From the NCBI GenBank assembly GCA_029224185.1, contig JANZKI010000034.1:1-64000 (forward strand): DNA of 64,000 nt, written 5' to 3'. The notes beneath the pieces were generated by a model. It was not told where the DNA came from. It saw only the letters and a program-made list of their open reading frames with translations, and searched no databases. A program made the position numbers and the translations under genes. Shown here in pieces: positions 23,801-35,686 of this stretch. Numbering within the stretch: the first letter of the stretch is position 1; every line of letters begins with the position of its first letter. The DNA is from Karalla daura. Lineage: Eukaryota; Chordata; Actinopteri; Chaetodontiformes; Leiognathidae.

Positions 23801-25883
23801 TGAGCACATGGTCGTCGAGAAGAGGTGCTGTTGAAAAACCATACAACCTATCAGCGTGCACCTCGCTACACAAACACACCACAAGATTCTTCAATTTTTG
23901 AAATGAAAATGAAGTTTAGAGCCAAAGTATGGCAACGTTGCGAATGTTTGTTTGTGGAGTTCTGTTTTTCCCATTCATTCTTATGGGAAAAAGCCAAATT
24001 GGCCAAGTGATAAACATTTGGCTCTATGGAGACTGCGCTTTCACCTATCTGGAATATGAGCTCACTGTCACGCCGTAGGGGAGAGTCTCCAGAACGCCCT
24101 GACACGATTTGGTGCGTGTACTATGAGAACTGTGGCCACAGTCGCGAGGAGTAGTTTAACGTTTAACATTGATGGCAGTGGTGGGACAATGAATGGGGGC
24201 TTATGGAGAGAAAAGGCTGCACTGGGCCTACGATGAGGCTCGTCGTTGAAATTTCACAAGGCGCACAGGTTTATGGCCTGTCCCGCATGAGAGAGCACCA
24301 ATGTTCCTACAAAACTGGAAAAAAGAATTTGTCTGCTGCTTAGGGTGTGGCTGGGAGCAGTGTGAAAAGACCGTAACGAGAGCTGATTTTTAAGCGATCC
24401 TGCATGTCGGCCCGGTGCGAAGAAGAGATTGGACATGCCCAATGCTGAGGGGGCCCTTTCAAACTCTGGGAGTCTCCCAGGGCCTGTGCCATCTGCTGGG
24501 GTGCATTGAAGGTGGACGCCTCATCACTTTGTATTACCATGTCAGCAGAGGAGACATTGGAGCAGGTACCTGAGCACATGGTCGTCGAGAAGAGGTGCTG
24601 CTGAAAAACCATACAACCTATCAGCGTGCACCTCGCTACACAAACACACCACAAGATTCTTCAATTTTTGAAATGAAAATGAAGTTTAGAGCCAAAGTAT
24701 GGCAACGTTGCGAATGTTTGTTTGTGGAGTTCTGTTTTTCCCATTCATTCTTATGGGAAAAAGCCAAATTGGCCAAGTGATAAACATTTGGCTCTATGGA
24801 GACAACGCTTTCACCAATCTGGAGCATGAGCTAACTGTCACGCCGTAGGGGACAGTCTCCAGAACGCCCTGATACGATTTGGTGTGTGTAGTATGAGAAC
24901 TGTGGCCACAGTCGCGAGGAGTAGTGGAACGTTTAACATTGATGGCAGTGGTGGGACAATGAATGGGGGCTTATGGAGATAAAAGGCTGCACTGGGCCTA
25001 CGATGAGGCTCGTCGTTTAAATTTCACAAGGCGCACGGGTTTATGGCCTGCCCCGCATGAGAGAGCACCAATGTTCCTACAAAACTGGAAAAAAGAATTT
25101 GTCTGCTGCTTAGGGTGAGGCTGGGAGCAGCGTGAAAAGAGCGAAACGAGAGCTGATTTTTAAGCGATCCCGCATGTCGGCCCTGTGCTAAGAAGAGATT
25201 GGACATGCCCAATGCTGAGGGGGCCCTCTCAAACTCTGGGAGTCTCCCAGGGCCTGTGCCATCTGCTGGGGTGCATTAAAGCTGGACGCCTCATCACTTT
25301 GTATTACCATGTCAGCAGAGGAGACATTGGAGCAGGTACCTGAGCACATGGTCGTCGAGAAGAGGTGCTGCTGAAAAACGATACAACCTATCAGCGTGCA
25401 CCTCGCTACACAAACACACCACAAGATTCTTCAATTTTTGAAAAGAAAATGAAGTTTCAAAGTCAAAGTATGGCAACGTTGCGAATGTTTGTTTGTGGAG
25501 TTCTGTTTTTCCCATTCATTCTTTTGGGAAAAAGCCAAATTGGCCAAGTGATAAACATTTGGCTCTATGGAGACTGCGCTTTCACCTATCTGGAATATGA
25601 GCTCACTGTCACGCCGTAGGTGAGAGTCTCCAGAACGCCCTGACACGATTTGGTGCGTGTACTATGAGAACTGTGGCCACAGTCGCGAGGAGTAGTTTAA
25701 CGTTTAACATTGATGGCAGTGGTGGGACAATGAATGGGGGCTTATGGAGAGAAAAGGCTGCACTGGGCCTACGATGAGGCTCGTCGTTGAAATTTCACAA
25801 GGCGCACGGGTTTTTGGCCTGCCCCGCATGAGAGAGCACCAATGTTCCTACAAAACTGGAAAAAAGAATTTGTCTGCTGCTTA
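16638..25883 (+). repeat. 12-monomer higher-order unit, copy 1 (9,246 bp)
   Basis: Every landmark from 16638 on recurs exactly 9,246 bp downstream. The left boundary lies just after 16637, where copy 1 has c in cttcggg and the equivalent base at 25883 is a. The unit spans the end of monomer 22 to the middle of monomer 34. It holds block D (monomers 23-27), the divergent monomer 29, and A-type monomers 31-32 followed by the B-type monomer 33 with gatacgatttgg and gggtgaggctgg. By eye it is nearly identical to its partner. Confidence 0.9.
21817..22588 (+). repeat. Divergent monomer 29 (772 bp)
   Basis: This monomer carries many private variants: gacgcgaattgg just upstream, gaggagcagtgtaatg, gggcagacggtgagg, accaacgttactac, aaaacatttttctg, cttaaggtg, tttttcagcg, ccatttcccactc, cccaaagcc, gcctgatcac, tatcatgtc and gccgagaacaggcg, plus an extra t in gcgcttttcacc. 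It differs from its neighbours far more than they differ among themselves, so it may be an older or imported lineage. Confidence 0.85.
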
Positions 25884-28800
25884 GGGTGTGGCTGGGAGCA
25901 GCGTGAAAAGAGCGAAACGAGAGCTGATTTTTAAGCGATCCCGCATGTCGGCCCTGTGCTAAGAAGAGATTGGACATGCCCAATGCTGAGGGGGCCCTTT
26001 CAAACACTGGGAGTCTCCCAGGGCCTGTGCCATCTGCTGGGGTGCATTGAAGCTGGACGCCTCATCACTTTGTATTACCATGTCAGCAGAGGAGACAATG
26101 GAGCAGGTACCTGAGCACATGGTCGTCGAGAAGAGGTGCTGCTGAAAAACCATACAATCTATCAGCGTGCAACTCGCTACACAAAAACACCACAAGATTC
26201 TTCAATTTTTGAAATGAAAATGAAGTTTCAAAGTCAAAGTATGGCAACGTTGCGAATGTTTGTTTGTGGAGTTCTGTTTTTCCCATTCATTCTTATGGGA
26301 AAAAGCCAAATTGGCCAAGTGATAAACATTTGGCTCTATGGAGACAACGCTTTCACCAATCTGGAGCATGAGCTAACTGTCAAGCCGTAGGGGACAGTCT
26401 CCAGAACGCCCTGACACGATTTGGTGTGTGTAGTATGAGAACTGTGGCCACAGTCGCGAGGAGTAGTGGAACGTTTAACATTGATGGCAGTGGTGGGACA
26501 ATGAATGGGGGCTTATGGAGATAAAAGGCTGCACTGGGCCTACAATGAGGCTCGTCGTTTAAATTTCACAAGGCGCACGGGTTTATGGCCTGCCCCGCAT
26601 GAGAGAGCACCAATGTTCCTACAAAACTGGAAAAAAGAATTTGTCTGCTGCTTCGGGTGTGGCTGGGAGCAGCGTGAAAAGAGCGAAACGAGAGCTGATT
26701 TTTAAGCGATCCCGCATGTCGGCCCTGTGCTAAGAAGAGATTGGACATGCCCAATGCTGAGGGGGCCCTTTCAAACACTGGGAGTCTCCCAGGGCCTGTG
26801 CCATCTGCTGGGGTGCATTGAAGCTGGACGCCTCATCACTTTGTATTACCATGTCAGCAGAGGAGACAATGGAGCAGGTACCTGAGCACATGGTCGTCGA
26901 GAAGAGGTGCTGCTGAAAAACCATACAATCTATCAGCGTGCAACTCGCTACACAAAAACACCACAAGATTCTTCAATTTTTGAAATGAAAATGAAGTTTC
27001 AAAGTCAAAGTATGGCAACGTTGCGAATGTTTGTTTGTGGAGTTCTGTTTTTCCCATTCATTCTTATGGGAAAAAGCCAAATTGGCCAAGTGATAAACAT
27101 TTGGCTCTAGGGAGACAACGCTTTCACCAATCTGGAGCATGAGCTAACTGTCAAGCCGTAGGGGACAGTCTCCAGAACGCCCTGACACGATTTGGTGTGT
27201 GTAGTATGAGAACTGTGGCCACAGTCGCGAGGAGTAGTGGAACGTTTAACATTGATGGCAGTGGTGGGACAATGAATGGGGGCTTATGGAGATAAAAGGC
27301 TGCACTGGGCCTACAATGAGGCTCGTCGTTTAAATTTCACAAGGCGCACGGGTTTATGGCCTGCCCCGCATGAGAGAGCACCAATGTTCCTACAAAACTG
27401 GAAAAAAGAATTTGTCTGCTGCTTCGGGTGTGGCTGGGAGCAGCGTGAAAAGAGCGAAACGAGAGCTGATTTTTAAGCGATCCCGCATGTCGGCCCTGTG
27501 CTAAGAAGAGATTGGACATGCCCAATGCTGAGGGGGCCCTTTCAAACACTGGGAGTCTCCCAGGGCCTGTGCCATCTGCTGGGGTGCATTGAAGCTGGAC
27601 GCCTCATCACTTTGTATTACCATGTCAGCAGAGGAGACAATGGAGCAGGTACCTGAGCACATGGTCGTCGAGAAGAGGTGCTGCTGAAAAACCATACAAT
27701 CTATCAGCGTGCAACTCGCTACACAAACACACCACAAGATTCTTCAATTTTTGAAAAGAAAATGAAGTTTCAAAGTCAAAGTATGGCAACGTTGCGAATG
27801 TTACTTTGTGGAGTTCTGTTTTTCCCATTCATTCTTATGGGAAAAAGCCAAATTGGCCGTGATAAACATTTGGCTCTATGGAGACTGCGCTTTCACCTAT
27901 CTGGAATATGAGCTCACTGTCACGCCGTAGGGGAGAGTCTCCAGAACGCCCTGACACGATTTGGTGCATGTACTATGAGAACTGTGGCCACAGTCGCGAG
28001 GAGTAGTTTAACGTTTAACATTGATGGCAGTGGTGGGACAATGAATGGGGGCTTATGGAGAGAAAAGGCTGCACTGGGCCTACGATGAGGCTCGTCGTTG
28101 AAATTTCACAAGGCGCACGGGTTTATGGCCTGCCCCGCATGAGAGAGCACCAATGTTCCTACAAAACTGGAAAAAAGAATTTGTCTGCTGCTTAGGGTGT
28201 GGCTGGGAGCAGTGTGAAAAGACCGTAACGAGAGCTGATTTTTAAGCGATCCTGCATGTCGGCCCGGTGCGAAGAAGAGATTGGACATGCCCAATGCTGA
28301 GGGGGCCCTTTCAAACTCTGGGAGTCTCCCAGGGCCTGTGCCATCTGCTGGGGTGCATTGAAGGTGGACGCCTCATCACTTTGTATTACCATGTCAGCAG
28401 AGGAGACATTGGAGCAGGTACCTGAGCACATGGTCGTCGAGAAGAGGTGCTGCTGAAAAACCATACAACCTATCAGCGTGCACCTCGCTACACAAACACA
28501 CCACAAGATTCTTCAATTTTTGAAAAGAAAATGAAGTTTCAAAGTCAAAGTATGGCAACGTTGCGAATGTTTGTTTGTGGAGTTCTGTTTTTCCCATTCA
28601 TTCTTATGGGAAAAAGCCAAATTGGCCAAGTGATAAACATTTGGCTCTATGGAGACTGCGCATTCACCTATCTGGAATATGAGCTCACTGTCACGCCGTA
28701 GGGGAGAGTCTCCAGAACGCCCTGACACGATTTGGTGCGTGTACTATGAGAACTGTGGCCACAGTCGCGAGGAGTAGTTTAACGTTTAACATTGATGGCA

Positions 28801-30989
28801 GTGGTGGGACAATGAATGGGGGCTTATGGAGAGAAAAGGCTGCACTGGGCCTACGATGAGGCTCGTCGTTGAAATTTCACAAGGCGCACAGGTTTATGGC
28901 CTGTCCCGCATGAGAGAGCACCAATGTTCCTACAAAACTGGAAAAAAGAATTTGTCTGCTGCTTAGGGTGTGGCTGGGAGCAGTGTGAAAAGACCGTAAC
29001 GAGAGCTGATTTTTAAGCGATCCTGCATGTCGGCCCGGTGCGAAGAAGAGATTGGACATGCCCAATGCTGAGGGGGCCCTTTCAAACTCTGGGAGTCTCC
29101 CAGGGCCTTTGCCATCTGCTGGGGTGCATTGAAGGTGGACGCCTCATCACTTTGTATGACCATGTCAGCAGAGGAGACATTGGAGCAGGTACCTGAGCAC
29201 ATGGTCGTCGAGAAGAGGTGCTGCTGAAAAACCATACAACCTATCAGCGTGCACCTCGCTACACAAACACACCACAAGATTCTTCAATTTTTGAAATGAA
29301 AATGAAGTTTAGAGCCAAAGTATGGCAACGTTGCGAATGTTTGTTTGTGGAGTTCTGTTTTTCCCATTCATTCTTATGGGAAAAAGCCAAATTGGCCAAG
29401 TGATAAACATTTGGCTCTATGGAGACAACGCTTTCACCAATCTGGAGCATGAGCTCACTGTCACGCCGTAGGGGAGAGTCTCCAGAACGCCCTGACACGA
29501 TTTGGTGCGTGTACTATGAGAACTGTGGCCACAGTCGCGAGGAGTAGTTTAACGTTTAACATTGATGGCAGTGGTGGGACAATGAATGGGGGCTTATGGA
29601 GAGAAAAGGCTGCACTGGGCCTACGATGAGGCTCGTCGTTGAAATTTCACAAGGCGCACGGGTTTTTGGCCTGCCCCGCATGAGAGAGCACCAATGTTCC
29701 TACAAAACTGGAAAAAAGAATTTGTCTGCTGCTTAGGGTGTGGCTGGGAGCAGCGTGAAAAGAGCGAAACGAGAGCTGATTTTTAAGCGATCCCGCATGT
29801 CGGCCCTGTGCTAAGAAGAGATTGGACATGCCCAATGCTGAGGGGGCCCTTTCAAACACTGGGAGTCTCCCAGGGCCTGTGCCATCTGCTGGGGTGCATT
29901 GAAGCTGGACGCCTCATCACTTTGTATTACCATGTCAGCAGAGGAGACAATGGAGCAGGGACCTGAGCACATGGTCGTCGAGAAGAGGTGCTGCTGAAAA
30001 ACCATACAATCTATCAGCGTGCAACTCGCTACACAAACACACCACAAGATTCTTCAATTTTTGAAATGAAAATGAAGTTTCAAAGTCAAAGTATGGCAAC
30101 GTTGCGAATGTTTGTTTGTGGAGTTCTGTTTTTCCCATTCATTCTTAAGGGAAAAAGCCAAATTGGCCAAGTGATAAACATTTGGCTCTATGGAGACAAC
30201 GCTTTCACCAATCTGGAATATGAGCTCACTGTCACGCCGTAGGGGAGAGTCTCCAGAACGCCCTGACACGATTTGGTGCGTGTACTATGAGAACTGTGGC
30301 CACAGTCGCGAGGAGTAGTTTAACGTTAACATTGATGGCAGTGGTGGGACAATGAATGGGGGCTTATGGAGAGAAAAGGCTGCACTGGGCCTACGATGAG
30401 GCTCGTCGTTGAAATTTCACAAGGCGCACAGGTTTATGGCCTGCCCCGCATGAGAGAGCACCAATGTTCCTACAAAACTGGAAAAAAGAATTTGTCTGCT
30501 GCTTCGGGTGTGGCTGGGAGCAGTGTGAAGAGACCGAAACGAGAGCTGATTTTTAAGCGATCCCGCATGTCGGCCCTGTGCTAAGAAGAGATTGGACATG
30601 CCCAATGCTGAGGGGGCCCTCTCAAACTCTGGGAGTCTCCCAGGGCCTGTGCCATCTGCTGGGGTGCATTGAAGCTGGACGCCTCATCACTTTGTATTAC
30701 CATGTCAGCAGAGGAGACAATGGAGCAGGTACCTGAGCACATGGTCGTCGAGAAGAGGTTCTGCTGAAAAACCATACAACCTATCAGCGTGCACCTCGCT
30801 ACACAAACACACCACAAGATTCTTCAATTTTTGAAAAGAAAATGAAGTTTCAAAGTCAAAGTATGGCAACGTTGCGAATGTTTGTTTGTGGAGTTCTGTT
30901 TTTCCCATTCATTCTTATGGGAAAAAGCCAAATTGGCCAAGTGATAAACATTTGGCTCTATGGAGACAACGCTTTCACCTATCTGAAAT

Positions 30990-31184
30990 ATGAGCTCACT
31001 GTCACACCGTAGGGGAGAGTCTCCAGAACGCCCTGACGCGAATTGGTGTGTCTACTATGAAAACTGTGGCCACAGTCGCGAGGAGTACTATAACGTTGAA
31101 CACCGATGGCAGCGGTGGGAAAATGAATGGGGGCTTATGGAGAGAAGAGGCTGCACTGGGCAGACGGTGAGGCTGGTCGTTTAA
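30990..31184 (+). pseudogene. Possible relic of a retrotransposon Gag zinc-knuckle region
   Basis: This frame is open for 64 codons across the monomer 40/41 junction. It reads RGESPERPDANWCVYYENC and then GHSREEY. The spacing is C (31047-31049), x2, Y (31056), x3, G-H (31068-31073), x4, Y (31086). Retroelement Gag knuckles are C-x2-C-x3-GH-x4-C, and many plant Ty3/gypsy forms have H at the second position with Tyr or Phe before it. Here the second and fourth ligands are Tyr, each one transition away from His or Cys. A basic LMERRG stretch follows. In other monomers the same frame has TAG, TAA and TGA just after the motif. It cannot be functional here: ligands are missing, the frame is short and it ends in TAA at 31182. 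The match is from memory of the motif, so it could be chance. Confidence 0.35.
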
Positions 31185-31834
31185 ATTTCACAAGGCGCAC
31201 GGGTTTATGGCCTGCCCCGCATGAGAGAGCACCAACGTTACTACAAAACTGGAAAAAAACATTTTTCTGCTGCTTAAGGTGTGGCTGGGAGCAGCGTGAA
31301 AAGAGTGAAACGAGAGCTGATTTTTCAGCGATCCCGCATGTCGGCCCGGTGCTAAGAAGAGATTGGACATGCCCAATGCTGAGGGGGCCATTTCCCACTC
31401 TGGGAGTCTCCCAAAGCCTGTGCCATCTGCTGGGGTGCATTGAAGCTGGACGCCTGATCACTTTGTATTATCATGTCAGCAGAGGAGACATTGGAGCAGG
31501 TACCTGAACACATGGTCGCCGAGAACAGGCGCTGCTGAAAAACCATACAACCTATCAGCGTGCAACTCGCTACACAAACACACCACAAGATTCTTCAATT
31601 TTTGAAAAGAAAATGAAGTTTCAAAGTCAAAGTATGGCAACGTTGCAAATGTTTGTTTGTGGAGTTCTGTTTTTCCCATTCATTCTTATGGGAAAAAGCC
31701 AAATTGGCCAAGTGATAAACATTTGGCTCTATGGAGACTGCGCTTTTCACCTATCTGGAATATGATGTCACTGTCACGCCGTAGGGGAGAGTCTCCAGAA
31801 CGCCCTGACACGATTTGGTGTGTGTAGTATGAGA
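31063..31834 (+). repeat. Divergent monomer 41 (772 bp), partner of 29
   Basis: This is the copy of monomer 29 at a 9,246-bp offset, with the same private variants. Between 31086 and 31113 eight bases differ from monomer 29, while the flanks are identical by eye. The changes are at 31086, 31088, 31090, 31094, 31098, 31103, 31104 and 31113. They remove all three in-frame stops of one plus-strand frame (see the relic entry). Confidence 0.85.
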
Positions 31835-34800
31835 ACTGTGGCCACAGTCGCGAGGAGTAGTTTAACGTTAAACATTGATGGCAGTGGTGGGACAATGAAT
31901 GGGGGCTTATGGAGAGAAAAGGCTGCACTGGGCCTACGATGAGGCTCGTCGTTGAAATTTCACAAGGCGCACGGGTTTATGGCCTGCCCCGCATGAGAGA
32001 GCACCAATGTTCCTACAAAACTGGAAAAAAGAATTTGTCTGCTGCTTAGGGTGTGGCTGGGAGCAGCGTGAAAAGAGCGAAACGAGAGCTGATTTTTAAG
32101 CGATCCCGCATGTCGGCCCTGTGCTAAGAAGAGATTGGACATGCCCAATGCTGAGGGGGCCCTTTCAAACTCTGGGAGTCTCCCAGGGCCTGTGCCATCT
32201 GCTGGGGTGCATTGAAGCTGGACGCCTCATCACTTTGTATAACCATGTAAGCAGAGGAGACAATGGAGCAGGTACCTGAGCACATGGTCGTCGAGAAGAG
32301 GTGCTGTGAAAAACCATACAACCTATCAGCGTGCAACTCGCTACACAAACACACCACAAGATTCTTCAATTTTTGAAAAGAAAATGAAGTTTCAAAGTCA
32401 AAGTATGGCAACGTTGCGAATGTTTGTTTGTGGAGTTCTGTTTTTCCCATTCATTCTTATGGGAAAGAGCCAAATTGGCCAAGTGATAAACATTTGGCTC
32501 TATGGAGACTGCGCTTTCACCTATCTGGAATATGAGCTCACTGTCACGCCGTAGGGGAGAGTCTCCAGAACGCCCTGACACGATTTGGTGCGTGTACTAT
32601 GAGAACTGTGGCCACAGTCGCGAGGAGTAGTTTAACGTTTAACATTGATGGCAGTGGTGGGACAATGAATGGGGGCTTATGGAGAGAAAAGGCTGCACTG
32701 GGCCTACGATGAGGCTCGTCGTTGAAATTTCACAAGGCGCACAGGTTTATGGCCTGTCCCGCATGAGAGAGCACCAATGTTCCTACAAAACTGGAAAAAA
32801 GAATTTGTCTGCTGCTTAGGGTGTGGCTGGGAGCAGTGTGAAAAGACCGTAACGAGAGCTGATTTTTAAGCGATCCTGCATGTCGGCCCGGTGCGAAGAA
32901 GAGATTGGACATGCCCAATGCTGAGGGGGCCCTTTCAAACTCTGGGAGTCTCCCAGGGCCTGTGCCATCTGCTGGGGTGCATTGAAGGTGGACGCCTCAT
33001 CACTTTGTATTACCATGTCAGCAGAGGAGACATTGGAGCAGGTACCTGAGCACATGGTCGTCGAGAAGAGGTGCTGTTGAAAAACCATACAACCTATCAG
33101 CGTGCACCTCGCTACACAAACACACCACAAGATTCTTCAATTTTTGAAATGAAAATGAAGTTTAGAGCCAAAGTATGGCAACGTTGCGAATGTTTGTTTG
33201 TGGAGTTCTGTTTTTCCCATTCATTCTTATGGGAAAAAGCCAAATTGGCCAAGTGATAAACATTTGGCTCTATGGAGACTGCGCTTTCACCTATCTGGAA
33301 TATGAGCTCACTGTCACGCCGTAGGGGAGAGTCTCCAGAACGCCCTGACACGATTTGGTGCGTGTACTATGAGAACTGTGGCCACAGTCGCGAGGAGTAG
33401 TTTAACGTTTAACATTGATGGCAGTGGTGGGACAATGAATGGGGGCTTATGGAGAGAAAAGGCTGCACTGGGCCTACGATGAGGCTCGTCGTTGAAATTT
33501 CACAAGGCGCACAGGTTTATGGCCTGTCCCGCATGAGAGAGCACCAATGTTCCTACAAAACTGGAAAAAAGAATTTGTCTGCTGCTTAGGGTGTGGCTGG
33601 GAGCAGTGTGAAAAGACCGTAACGAGAGCTGATTTTTAAGCGATCCTGCATGTCGGCCCGGTGCGAAGAAGAGATTGGACATGCCCAATGCTGAGGGGGC
33701 CCTTTCAAACTCTGGGAGTCTCCCAGGGCCTGTGCCATCTGCTGGGGTGCATTGAAGGTGGACGCCTCATCACTTTGTATTACCATGTCAGCAGAGGAGA
33801 CATTGGAGCAGGTACCTGAGCACATGGTCGTCGAGAAGAGGTGCTGCTGAAAAACCATACAACCTATCAGCGTGCACCTCGCTACACAAACACACCACAA
33901 GATTCTTCAATTTTTGAAATGAAAATGAAGTTTAGAGCCAAAGTATGGCAACGTTGCGAATGTTTGTTTGTGGAGTTCTGTTTTTCCCATTCATTCTTAT
34001 GGGAAAAAGCCAAATTGGCCAAGTGATAAACATTTGGCTCTATGGAGACAACGCTTTCACCAATCTGGAGCATGAGCTAACTGTCACGCCGTAGGGGACA
34101 GTCTCCAGAACGCCCTGATACGATTTGGTGTGTGTAGTATGAGAACTGTGGCCACAGTCGCGAGGAGTAGTGGAACGTTTAACATTGATGGCAGTGGTGG
34201 GACAATGAATGGGGGCTTATGGAGATAAAAGGCTGCACTGGGCCTACGATGAGGCTCGTCGTTTAAATTTCACAAGGCGCACGGGTTTATGGCCTGCCCC
34301 GCATGAGAGAGCACCAATGTTCCTACAAAACTGGAAAAAAGAATTTGTCTGCTGCTTAGGGTGAGGCTGGGAGCAGCGTGAAAAGAGCGAAACGAGAGCT
34401 GATTTTTAAGCGATCCCGCATGTCGGCCCTGTGCTAAGAAGAGATTGGACATGCCCAATGCTGAGGGGGCCCTCTCAAACTCTGGGAGTCTCCCAGGGCC
34501 TGTGCCATCTGCTGGGGTGCATTAAAGCTGGACGCCTCATCACTTTGTATTACCATGTCAGCAGAGGAGACATTGGAGCAGGTACCTGAGCACATGGTCG
34601 TCGAGAAGAGGTGCTGCTGAAAAACGATACAACCTATCAGCGTGCACCTCGCTACACAAACACACCACAAGATTCTTCAATTTTTGAAAAGAAAATGAAG
34701 TTTCAAAGTCAAAGTATGGCAACGTTGCGAATGTTTGTTTGTGGAGTTCTGTTTTTCCCATTCATTCTTTTGGGAAAAAGCCAAATTGGCCAAGTGATAA

Positions 34801-34915
34801 ACATTTGGCTCTATGGAGACTGCGCTTTCACCTATCTGGAATATGAGCTCACTGTCACGCCGTAGGTGAGAGTCTCCAGAACGCCCTGACACGATTTGGT
34901 GCGTGTACTATGAGA

Positions 34916-35686
34916 ACTGTGGCCACAGTCGCGAGGAGTAGTTTAACGTTTAACATTGATGGCAGTGGTGGGACAATGAATGGGGGCTTATGGAGAGAAA
35001 AGGCTGCACTGGGCCTACGATGAGGCTCGTCGTTGAAATTTCACAAGGCGCACGGGTTTTTGGCCTGCCCCGCATGAGAGAGCACCAATGTTCCTACAAA
35101 ACTGGAAAAAAGAATTTGTCTGCTGCTTAGGGTGTGGCTGGGAGCAGCGTGAAAAGAGCGAAACGAGAGCTGATTTTTAAGCGATCCCGCATGTCGGCCC
35201 TGTGCTAAGAAGAGATTGGACATGCCCAATGCTGAGGGGGCCCTCTCAAACTCTGGGAGTCTCCCAGGGCCTGTGCCATCTGCTGGGGTGCATTGAAGCT
35301 GGACGCCTCATCACTTTGTATTACCATGTCAGCAGAGGAGACATTGGAGCAGGTACCTGAGCACATGGTCGTCGAGAAGAGGTGCTGCTGAAAAACGATA
35401 CAACCTATCAGCGTGCACCTCGCTACACAAACACACCACAAGATTCTTCAATTTTTGAAAAGAAAATGAAGTTTCAAAGTCAAAGTATGGCAACGTTGCG
35501 AATGTTTGTTTGTGGAGTTCTGTTTTTCCCATTCATTCTTATGGGAAAAAGCCAAATTGGCCAAGTGATAAACATTTGGCTCTATGGAGACTGCGCTTTC
35601 ACCTATCTGGAATATGAGCTCACTGTCACGCCGTAGGGGAGAGTCTCCAGAACGCCCTGACACGATTTGGTGCGTGTACTATGAGA
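34916..35686 (+). repeat. Junction monomer 46 (mosaic of types 34 and 45)
   Basis: The 5' part matches monomer 34 (gggtttttgg, gagagaaaagg). From 35245 on it matches monomer 45 (ccctctcaaactc, acattgg, gaaaaacgatac). The switch lies in the 35130-35244 interval, where the two parents are the same, so the exchange point cannot be placed more finely. This marks the right end of the 12-monomer duplication. Confidence 0.75.

Larger units (their letters stand above)
25884..35129 (+). repeat. 12-monomer higher-order unit, copy 2 (9,246 bp)
   Basis: This is the tandem partner of 16638-25883. The identity continues 115 bases further, to 35244, where ccctct replaces cccttt. Differences I found by eye are few: 27110 (tat to tag), 32077 (g for c at 22831, gagcg against gaccg), and a cluster of eight substitutions at 31086-31113 in monomer 41. 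Such high identity over 9 kb means a recent duplication or continuing homogenisation. An assembly duplication is possible but would not explain the clustered differences. Confidence 0.9.

Noticed and set aside
16638..35244. Assembly artefact as sole explanation for the 9,246-bp duplication
   Set aside because: Eight clustered and two scattered differences separate the copies, which a simple duplicated contig would not show. It cannot be fully excluded without reads.
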